Assembly (NCBI GenBank): GCA_025057755.1
Contig: JANWVC010000024.1
Coordinates: 1 to 58,873, forward strand
DNA length: 58,873 nucleotides
Source of the DNA: Limisphaera sp.
GTDB lineage: Bacteria > Verrucomicrobiota > Verrucomicrobiia > Limisphaerales > Limisphaeraceae
Direction: 5' to 3'
Numbering within the stretch: the first letter of the stretch is position 1; every line of letters starts with the position of its first letter. The position numbers were made by a program, and so were the translations under genes. This document shows, in pieces, positions 1 to 7,015 of this stretch. The notes beneath the pieces are model-generated. The model saw only the letters and a program-made list of their open reading frames with translations. It did not search any database and was not told the DNA's origin.

Positions 1-18
1 AGGGCTTGTCCGTGATGA

Positions 19-508
19 GCCGAAGACCTAACAAAGGCCGAAAGGCATTGGAGACTCCGGGCCTGTCGCCCAGCTGAGCGATGAAGTCCGTGAGCGCCGA
101 AGACCTAACAAAGGCCGAAAGGCATTGGAGACACCACCCGCCACCCGGACCGCCGCGCGGCCCGCACGAGCCGAAGACCTAACAAAGGCCGAAAGGCATT
201 GGAGACGCATGATTGTCATTCGACCATCATGCCCGTCTACGACTTGCCGAAGACCTAACAAACGCCGAAAGGCATTGGAGACAAGAGGCGCTGGAGGAGG
301 CCGCAACGCCGCATCCACTCGCCGAAGACCTAACAAACGCCGAAAGGCATTGGAGACCCCTGCTTGCAGCAGGGCCGCGTTGACCGCGCGGCCTATGGCC
401 GAAGACCTAACAAACGCCGAAAGGCATTGGAGACTCTCCACCCACTCCGTGTGCAGTTCGGCCTGTTTGTTGCCGAAGACCTAACAAACGCCCAAGGGCA
501 TTGAAGAC
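19..508 (+). CRISPR. CRISPR array, trailer end (7 repeats, 6 complete spacers)
   Basis: Seven copies of a 37-base repeat begin at 19, 96, 170, 246, 321, 398 and 472. The repeat starts GCCGAAGACCTAACAAA and ends GGCATTGGAGAC. The six spacers between them are 37-40 bases and all differ. Positions 1-18 are the end of a further spacer, so the array continues left of the window. The last repeat (472-508) is degenerate, with changes in the hairpin and near the 3' end, which usually marks the leader-distal end. Leader and any cas genes should therefore lie to the left. The 3' end ATTGGAGAC resembles the ATTGAAAC handle of many type I/III repeats, which supports plus-strand transcription. Each intact repeat can form GCC-GAAA-GGC. 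Repeats 1-3 read AAAGGCC where 4-7 read AAACGCC. No cas gene is visible, so the subtype cannot be assigned. Confidence 0.95.
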
Positions 509-884
509 TTGTCGGCGCCCTTACGCAAAAGTGTAATCATGGCAGGACCGAAGGCCTTCCAAGCGTCCCAGGGCTTTTCCAACACGTACACTCTAAGGCG
601 TGATTTCAAGTCAACACCTCAGGTGGATCCCCTCGGCCACTGCCGCCGCGTAGTATAGGCAACCCCTCCCACAGCGGTCGAACCCGCTACTGCTTTCCCG
701 AAGACCTGGGCAAAACATGTCGCACTACCCTACATCCACGCCTGTCATCGCGACGAGCTCCTTTTTTGAACTCCACCACCTCCCCTCACTCCATGGTCGC
801 ATCCCTGCCGCCCTCGGATACGAGTCACTGCCCAATTCGAGGGCCCCCACCCCGTTGCTGCAACACCAATGGCCCGCCGAGGCT
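509..884. other. No gene recognised downstream of the CRISPR array
   Basis: This stretch has no open frame with coding character on either strand. At 698-707 the string CCGAAGACCT repeats the first part of the CRISPR repeat, but the match does not continue, so it may be chance or a decayed repeat. Confidence 0.5.
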
Positions 885-1073
885 TCACCCGGGCTTATCT
901 TCCCCTTGCGTTTGCTTCGCCTTCCCGGGCCTGTGCGCCTCGGGGCCTTCGATCAACAGGTGACGAACGGTCCGCTGGATGAACCAGACGACCCACGTCC
1001 ACCCTGCAATTAGGACCGTGTCAATCCAGCTAAGTACGATCACGATGTCATTCCGCACTTCAGACCATTCCAT
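885..1073 (-). CDS. Small single-span membrane protein, unknown function
   Basis: I do not recognise this protein. The start chosen is the second of two close ATGs, because a strong AAGGAGG ribosome-binding site lies seven bases upstream of it; the first ATG (1079) would touch that site. The product is 62 residues. It has a short acidic N-terminus (MEWSEVRND), one hydrophobic tryptophan-rich span at about residues 9-32 (IVIVLSWIDTVLIAGW and onward), a basic stretch after it, and a polar tail. The positive-inside rule suggests the C-terminus is cytoplasmic. It is the only convincing gene between the CRISPR array and the response regulator. The good ribosome-binding site and membrane span argue against a random frame; the small size is the main doubt. 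Confidence 0.5.
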   Translation of the reverse strand: MEWSEVRNDIVIVLSWIDTVLIAGWTWVVWFIQRTVRHLLIEGPEAHRPGKAKQTQGEDKPG

Positions 1074-1963
1074 ATTCATGCCTCCTTTTTTGATGACCGT
1101 TCATGTGCTGTACCTCTGTTCTTCACGCTTACATCGTCGTCTGCCTGTGGACCACCTTCCCTGCTCTGTGCCGCTTCTGTCCGCGCCTGCTGTTCAACGA
1201 AGCCCATGCCGCCTTTCCGCTCCCGCAGCCGACGGACTTCCCGGCTTCTAACAACGCTTCTCTTTCTTTGCACATCGTCACTTATACACCTTATAAAGAC
1301 ATGCTGCTCCGTGTCTATTTGCAACGCGCCACTTTTGATCATTGTGCTGGTCATGCAATATGTAGGATATCTGAAGACTGTCTCTATCGCTTGTGCACAT
1401 CATGTTCCTCTGCCTACTGGGTCCGGTGGTACCTCATACGCTGTTAGCAGCGTGCAACACCTGCACCACGTGTTTGCTATATCAGCTACCCGACGGGAGC
1501 GCCAGAGGCAACTTCTTTCTGCTCGATAATAGTTACTCACACGACAGTGACATGTATCTGAGGCAATATTGTATAAGATTGGGAGATTGCGTTTGCCCTG
1601 AGATAAGTTAGATTGCGCTTATGCTTGACCTGGGCATATGATAAGACACAGCTTGAGGCAAGGTTGTACTAAACTCTAGCTAAGGCGCTCATAGCGAAAA
1701 TGAGCTGATATTAGCCTCCGGCAGGTTGGAGCTGCCAAAGGCGCCTGCGCGGACTCCTTATCAAAGAGGCGCGGTCGGCTTGATGATGAGCCGAACGCCG
1801 CTGTACCATTCGATGGATGGAAGCGGAGGGTGCTTCAGGCCGGGCTGCAAGAATCGCAACGGTATATCGCCCATGCTTGGGATCTGGCCGACGTCGCAAG
1901 GGGGCAGCATGGGCCCTTGAATCAAGCGGGGCCACAGATAAGCCTGATGGACCAGCTTGGCTG
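1074..1963. other. Gene-poor region, possible decayed coding fragment near its right end
   Basis: Nearly 900 bases without a convincing gene, with locally lower GC (about 1280-1700) than the coding DNA around it. On the minus strand, from about 1960 to a TGA at 1761-1763, one frame stays open and reads like a protein C-terminus (it includes LRFLQPGLKHPPLPS and WYSGVRLIIKP). It has no clear start and abuts the stop of the response regulator gene. It may be a relic of a larger gene. No tRNA, terminator or riboswitch was recognised. Confidence 0.35.
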
Positions 1964-2650
1964 CTAAAGCGCGCGCGACGTGCGCGCGCTCATGTAACGA
2001 GCCACGGCTTCGGCGCGGGAGCGGACGTGCAGCTTTTCGTAGATGTGTTTGAGATGGCTTCGGACCGTCTCGACGCTGACCTTGAGGCGGTCAGCGATTT
2101 CTTTGTTGGCGTAACCTTTTGCCAGGAGCAGTAGCACTTCCTTCTCCCGGGCGCTCAACGAAACGGTGTCGACCGCTCCACGTCGCCGTTGCCGGAATGA
2201 TTCCACCACGAGGCGTGCGATCACGCTGGACATGGGCGCGCCTCCTTGGGCGACATCCAACAGGGCGGCACGGAGGGCATCCGGCTCAGTGCGCTTGAGG
2301 AGGTAACCGTCCGCGCCTGCTTCAAGTGCCAGGAAGACAAGTTCGTCATCCTCTGATGCAGTGAGCATTACAATCCTGGATTGGGGCAGCAGGGCACGCA
2401 GCCGCGCGGTGCACTCGATGCCAGACATCCTCGGCAGAAAAATGTCCATGAGAATGATGTCTGGTCGCAGCTTCGGCAGCGTGGAAACAGCCTCTTCGCC
2501 GGTGTGACAGGTGGTGACACACTGGAATTCTGGAAACGATGCGATCAATCGGGCCCAGGTTTCGCAGACCTCGCGTTGGTCTTCCACCAGCGCTACACGG
2601 AGCGGTTGCGAATCGGCGCAGGAATCAACAACGGTTACCGACGGACTCAT
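1964..2650 (-). CDS. NarL/FixJ-family response regulator
   Basis: A 228-residue two-component response regulator that should bind DNA when phosphorylated. The receiver domain spans about residues 17-135: acidic pocket E23-D24, phosphoacceptor D69 in DIILMDIFLPRMSG, switch T97 in MLTASED and conserved K119. A LuxR-type helix-turn-helix follows at about 160-225, with LSAREKEVL and NKEIADRLKVSVETVRSHL. The start overlaps the stop of the kinase gene by four bases (ATGA), so the two are translationally coupled and form a cognate pair. Target genes cannot be read from the sequence. Confidence 0.95.
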   Translation of the reverse strand: MSPSVTVVDSCADSQPLRVALVEDQREVCETWARLIASFPEFQCVTTCHTGEEAVSTLPKLRPDIILMDIFLPRMSGIECTARLRALLPQSRIVMLTASEDDELVFLALEAGADGYLLKRTEPDALRAALLDVAQGGAPMSSVIARLVVESFRQRRRGAVDTVSLSAREKEVLLLLAKGYANKEIADRLKVSVETVRSHLKHIYEKLHVRSRAEAVARYMSARTSRAL

Positions 2651-4335
2651 GAGGACCTTGCCGAAGAGCTGATTTCAGATTGCGCCAACGATCGCGGCAC
2701 AATCTTAAGGGTGCCAGAATCGGCACGACGTCGTTCGGGCAGCCATCTGTCAAACCAGCGTCGAGAGGTCGATGGCCGAAAGGGAACGCGAAAGGTTACC
2801 ACGCAACCCTGCCCGGGAGAAGTTTGGATCATGCAAACGCCGCCGACTTCGGCCATGCGCTGCTGCAGATTGAGCAGCCCGTTGCGATCGGAGGGGACCG
2901 CAGCAGGGTCGAACCCCCGGCCGTTTTCTGCAACTACCGTTTCGACCTGCTGCGCGTTCCAACGGATGGTAAGGAGCAATTCTTGGGCACCGCTATGTTT
3001 CACTGCATTGTGAAGCGCTTCCTTGACAGCCAGGAAGAGGTTGCGGCGTGAAGGCAACGCAAAGGGAATTTCCGGCACGCCGGTTGGCACGTCCAGCCGG
3101 CACCGGATTCCCACCTGTTCCAAATAATTCTGGGCATGTTTACAAGTATGACTGACAAAGTCGCGCAAAGTGTCCCGGCGCGAATTGATGGCCCAGAGGA
3201 TTTCGTCGAGGGTTGTGGCCAAAGCCCGGGCTCGAGTGCAGAGTTGTTGCAGGGCTTGCTGCAGGACGGGGTTGTGCGCGCAGTCTTTTCGAGCCAACTC
3301 AGCAGACAGCACCAATTGCGTAAGGCCTGAGCCCAGGTCGTCGTGAATGTCGCGTGCAATCCGGATGCGTTCCCGATGGAGAAGATTGGCTGCATGACGG
3401 TGCCAGGCCAGCCGGGCGGTCAAGTGTAACACCAGACCTGCAGCCACGATGCTTGTGCCCAATAGGGCGAGTTGAAACCATCCTTGTCTCCAAAAGGGCA
3501 ATGTCACCGGCTTCAGGGCAGCTATTTGCACCACCGCCAAGGGACGAGTCGTCCAAGGAGGCGCTCCGAAACTGCCCACCACCACGGCCGGGTGCCATCC
3601 AGCTCGAGGTTTCCGCCGTCGTTCCCAACCGCGTTCATCTGCAGGCACAACCCACCAGTTTGTGTCAGTGCCAATTTCCATCGTGGTGCCGTCGATCATG
3701 TTGAGCCGCAGTCCTGCCAGCAGTCCGCCTTCCAATCGGTCGTTGAAAGCCTCCACAGCCAAGACGTGTTGGCCCGGGCTTAGCACCCACGTTAGGTCAT
3801 ACTCAGTCAAGCTCCGCCAGTCACTACCTCGTCCTACCTCTCGACCATCCAACCAGAGTCGAAATCCGTTGTCGGCGGTGATCCGCAGTTTTGCCTGAGC
3901 CACAGTGCTTCCCTCTGGGATATCGAAACTGCGCCAAAAGCGACAGGTTTGCTTGTCGAAGCAATTCGTGTCCCAAATCCAGGCCCCCACAGCCCACTGC
4001 GGGGCCAAGGGGAGGGTTCCCGCCATGGTCTTGGAAATGGCAGCGCAGGACAAAAGGCGTGCCCAAGTTGCCCACAGCGCCGCCATCAGCAGAGCATGGG
4101 CCATGGTCCCGCGCCAGTGGGACCCACCGCGGCGTTTCGGTCGCCTTGGCGGACACGACCATGACATGTAAGCCATCAAACGTGTGTACGCAACCATTCG
4201 GCGGGACAAGCTTCGCAACAGCAGGGCATGAACCCGGATGTTGCAAGGGTTTCGCAGCCACGTTTGGGATGCATCACCGACCGCCATGCCAATGCGCGAT
4301 TTCTCACCATGGCTCCAACGCCCTCCCTCGGTCAA
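2647..4335 (-). CDS. Membrane sensor histidine kinase (HisKA_3) with carbohydrate-binding-like sensor domain
   Basis: The longest frame gives 562 residues. The true start may be internal, for example M78 or M84, where a signal-like hydrophobic run (MAALWATWARLLSCAA) begins. Residues about 115-230 form a beta-rich extracellular module with FRLWLDGREVGRG and PGQHVLAVEAFNDRLEGG, typical of galactose-binding or jelly-roll domains of glycosidases. A membrane span lies at about 284-310. HisKA_3 follows, with catalytic H331 in ARDIHDDLGSGLTQL, then the ATPase domain with N443 in EALHNAVKHSG, ENGRGF and GLLNLQQRM. It should phosphorylate the regulator encoded just downstream (ATGA overlap). I infer that it senses an extracytoplasmic, perhaps sugar-containing ligand. 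Confidence 0.9.
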   Translation of the reverse strand: MTEGGRWSHGEKSRIGMAVGDASQTWLRNPCNIRVHALLLRSLSRRMVAYTRLMAYMSWSCPPRRPKRRGGSHWRGTMAHALLMAALWATWARLLSCAAISKTMAGTLPLAPQWAVGAWIWDTNCFDKQTCRFWRSFDIPEGSTVAQAKLRITADNGFRLWLDGREVGRGSDWRSLTEYDLTWVLSPGQHVLAVEAFNDRLEGGLLAGLRLNMIDGTTMEIGTDTNWWVVPADERGWERRRKPRAGWHPAVVVGSFGAPPWTTRPLAVVQIAALKPVTLPFWRQGWFQLALLGTSIVAAGLVLHLTARLAWHRHAANLLHRERIRIARDIHDDLGSGLTQLVLSAELARKDCAHNPVLQQALQQLCTRARALATTLDEILWAINSRRDTLRDFVSHTCKHAQNYLEQVGIRCRLDVPTGVPEIPFALPSRRNLFLAVKEALHNAVKHSGAQELLLTIRWNAQQVETVVAENGRGFDPAAVPSDRNGLLNLQQRMAEVGGVCMIQTSPGQGCVVTFRVPFRPSTSRRWFDRWLPERRRADSGTLKIVPRSLAQSEISSSARSS

Positions 4336-4437
4336 GCCCCTAGCTTTTATTCAGAAGTCGAACGGGAGAGCCAGACGCCTCAACGGCCCAATCACATTTG
4401 ATTCGCGTCTTCTTATCTGTTTAGGGCAGAGTATATT

Positions 4438-5721
4438 GTGGTACTGGTGAGCAAATTATCAGACATGGCCGGGCCATTCATCGACGCTGTACGGCAGAGC
4501 ATTGCAGATGGCTCCTTTGTGCGTCTCGTGCTCAAACCGCGCACGGCAGCGGCTGCAAGCGAGACACCGCGGCGGATTGAGGCTCGATTGATTGAGTTAC
4601 GAGGGCAGATGCGTATCTCGTTGACCGCACACTACGAGCGGAACACGCGGACATCCAATTTGTCCCTGGAGGAAGTAACGACATGGCTGGCCAATGAATT
4701 GGAGCACCAACCGGCCAGCGTGTATTTGGAAACCACTCGCAAGAACCTTCAGTGGCAGCCCACCGCAACGGGCCCGCGCGTGATTGTCCATCGGTCACAC
4801 GTTGAGGTTGCTCCCCCGCGCACGCATGATCGCCCTCGCCATACGTGGCTGGATGTTTCTGCTCGCCCCTGGCTGCGGGCTCTCGGCCTGGTGGATGCGA
4901 CCGGCCGACCCAAACCCTCGGCCGCCCCCAAATACCATCAAATTGAGCGTTTTCTTGAGATCGTAAGTCACCAGGTTCGAGCAGCCGGTTGGTGGTCGGA
5001 CGTAACGATGGGAGCAGACAGACAGCCGGTGTGCACTTCGCTAGGAGCCACCTCCAGTCCAAAGCTCACAGTCGTGGATGCAGCATGTGGCAAAGGCTAT
5101 CTGACTTTTGCTGTCTGGCACTGGCTGAGACGTGTCGCCGGTTTGGACGCGCAGGTTCTGGGAGTCGAAGCGCGACCCGAGCTGGTAACCAATGCACAGC
5201 GAATCGCGTCGCAAGTGGGGATGGATCATTTGCAATTCGTGGTGGGAGACATCGCCACTGCCTCCCTGCCGAATCCCGATCTGTTGATCGCCTTGCACGC
5301 ATGCAACACGGCCACTGACCTTACACTATTGCGCGCGGTTGAATTGGGGACGCGCGTGGCGCTGGTGGCCCCGTGTTGTCATCAACAACTTCGGCCGCAA
5401 CTGCAGGCCCCTCCAGAATGGGCTCCCGTGTTGCGTCACGGTTTACTGAAAGAGCGCCTGGCTGAATGGCTGACCGATGCTCTGCGCGTTCTCTTTCTAG
5501 AATGGGCCGGATACCGCGTCCGCGTTGTGGAGTTTGTTGATCCGCAACATACGCCGCGGAATCTCCTGCTGGCCTGTGTACGGGTGAGACCCGCCTTTCG
5601 TGATTCATATCGGCGCGACCGGATCATGCAGCTCAAGCAACAGTTCGGAATCCGAGTGCATGCCTTGGATCCTCTACTGGATGGTCATATTCACCAGACC
5701 GATTCGAGCTCACGGCCATGA
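4438..5721 (+). CDS. SAM-dependent methyltransferase, Methyltransf_32/GSTCD-like
   Basis: A 427-residue protein from a GTG at 4438; GTG 4447 and ATG 4465 are possible alternative starts, and no strong ribosome-binding site decides. The N-terminal half (1-160) has no motif I know. The SAM-binding motif is VVDAACGKGYLTF at about residue 211, followed by an acidic strand end (VLGVEARPELV), LIALHACNTATD at about 283 and APCCHQQL at about 310. The latter two are typical of the Methyltransf_32 family, whose substrates are mostly unknown and probably RNA. Its stop overlaps the next methyltransferase gene by four bases, so the two are coupled. It is divergent from the histidine kinase gene across a gap of about 100 bases. 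Confidence 0.82.
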   Translation: MVLVSKLSDMAGPFIDAVRQSIADGSFVRLVLKPRTAAAASETPRRIEARLIELRGQMRISLTAHYERNTRTSNLSLEEVTTWLANELEHQPASVYLETTRKNLQWQPTATGPRVIVHRSHVEVAPPRTHDRPRHTWLDVSARPWLRALGLVDATGRPKPSAAPKYHQIERFLEIVSHQVRAAGWWSDVTMGADRQPVCTSLGATSSPKLTVVDAACGKGYLTFAVWHWLRRVAGLDAQVLGVEARPELVTNAQRIASQVGMDHLQFVVGDIATASLPNPDLLIALHACNTATDLTLLRAVELGTRVALVAPCCHQQLRPQLQAPPEWAPVLRHGLLKERLAEWLTDALRVLFLEWAGYRVRVVEFVDPQHTPRNLLLACVRVRPAFRDSYRRDRIMQLKQQFGIRVHALDPLLDGHIHQTDSSSRP

Positions 5722-6719
5722 CCCACTCTCCCGAGTTAAACTGGCAATCGCTCCAACGACTGCGCCGGGTCTTCCTGGAATCTCGCCCCCCGGTACCGGA
5801 CTATTGGAGCAGTGAAACAGATCTCCACAGTTATGACCTTACCTTTGCGCAGCGAATTGGGTGGAAATGGGATTATGTCATGGAGGAGTTACATCTGCGC
5901 GGTTGGGACCCTCCGCGGGGCGACGTTGTGGACTGGGGTTGCGGCAGTGGCGTGGCAGGTCGCGCCTATGTAGACCATGTGGGCCAGGCTCGCGCACGCG
6001 CCCTTTGGTACTGGGATCGTTCCCCGTTGGCCCGAACTTACGCAATTCGTCGAGCACGTGAAAAGTATCCATCCCTGGAAGTGCACGAGGGGCTTCCCGA
6101 ACACCCTACAGTCCTCCTGATCAGCCATGTTTTGGGAGAACTAGCTCCAGATCAGGTCGAAGACCTTTTGCGATTGGTGCTGCGTGCCACCGCAACACTT
6201 TGGGTCGAGCCTGGTACCTATGAAGCCAGTCTGACGCTCATTGCGATCCGAGAACGCTTGCGCCATCGTCTGCATGCGGTAGCACCGTGTTTGCATCGGG
6301 AACGCTGCGGCATTCTAGCCCCTGGCAATGAACCGCACTGGTGTCATCATTTTGCGCCATCGCCCCCCGAAGTTCATACGGACCCTTTCTGGGGCCGCTT
6401 TGGTCGCGACCTGAATATTGACCTGACTTCCTTGCCGCTCAGTTTTTTGGTGCTGGATCAACGGCCTGCACCCCAGGTGCCTTACGGCAGTGTACGGATT
6501 GTAGGCCGTCCCAGAATTTACAAACCGGAAGCCTTGATTCTGGCTTGCGATGCTACCGGAGTGCGCGACTATCATTTACACCGTCGTCACCATCCACGCC
6601 CATATCAGTGCTTCAAAAAAGGATCGTGGAGCCCGATCCAAATCTGGCGACGGCAAAATGACCTAATTACAGAAATCCAACCTTTCCACTCGGGCAGCCC
6701 AATCCAATCCGTGGCTTGA
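5718..6719 (+). CDS. Rsm22/METTL17-family rRNA methyltransferase-like protein
   Basis: A 333-residue protein with the SAM-binding motif VVDWGCGSGVAG (71-81) and the family's cysteine pattern: C191 in VAPCLHRERC, C197, and C209 in HWCHHFA. LWVEPGTYE (162-169) is also typical. Family members act on or near the small ribosomal subunit, and the eukaryotic mitochondrial members bind an iron-sulfur cluster through such cysteines. A role in ribosome assembly is therefore likely but not proven. The ATG overlaps the upstream stop (ATGA). The 3' end converges on a decayed PEP-CTERM gene. Confidence 0.85.
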   Translation: MTHSPELNWQSLQRLRRVFLESRPPVPDYWSSETDLHSYDLTFAQRIGWKWDYVMEELHLRGWDPPRGDVVDWGCGSGVAGRAYVDHVGQARARALWYWDRSPLARTYAIRRAREKYPSLEVHEGLPEHPTVLLISHVLGELAPDQVEDLLRLVLRATATLWVEPGTYEASLTLIAIRERLRHRLHAVAPCLHRERCGILAPGNEPHWCHHFAPSPPEVHTDPFWGRFGRDLNIDLTSLPLSFLVLDQRPAPQVPYGSVRIVGRPRIYKPEALILACDATGVRDYHLHRRHHPRPYQCFKKGSWSPIQIWRRQNDLITEIQPFHSGSPIQSVA

Positions 6720-6984
6720 CACCATGCGCCTCCGCTTTGTGAGCGAACGAATCCATCTCGTCGCCCGTGCCAAAAAACGCCGCTCCCAAACCTAACAAGA
6801 ACAAGCCGACAGCCCGCGGCTCAGGCACCTCGACACCCCGGAGTAACATAAAGGATGGGAATGTCGGCAATGGTCCATTGTCGAAGGCCTTGCCACACTC
6901 CATGGGTTTGGAGCCCCGCTCCAGATGATGGTTCCGTGTGTCCACTGCACCATCTGGTAATCCGCCCGGAACACTCATCCACAA
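6663..6984 (-). pseudogene. Remnant of a PEP-CTERM-sorted exported protein
   Basis: On the minus strand 6817-6828 encodes VPEP, followed by RAVGLFLLGLGAAF, the hydrophobic span of a PEP-CTERM sorting signal. In the frame as read the span runs into GTGDEMDSFAHK and lacks the required basic tail. Removing one base from the six-A run at 6772-6777 restores ARATRWIRSLTKRRR, a proper basic end. Upstream coding sense also seems to change frame (one frame reads WTIADIPILYVTPG just before the signal), and no full mature domain is present. This fits a decayed gene, although a base-calling error in the A run is possible. It lies between the Rsm22 gene and the giant secreted protein gene. Confidence 0.5.
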
Positions 6985-7015
6985 AGCTTCCGGTTTCTTC
7001 TTATTCCTTGGAGTT

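Noticed and set aside
698..707. CCGAAGACCT, matching the start of the CRISPR repeat, 190 bases after the last repeat
   Set aside because: Only ten bases match and the spacing is not that of the array.
1076..1354. Minus-strand frame of 92 residues overlapping the small membrane-protein gene by ATGA
   Set aside because: Low-complexity, highly charged sequence with no ribosome-binding site or motif. The overlap is with the less likely of the two starts of the next gene.
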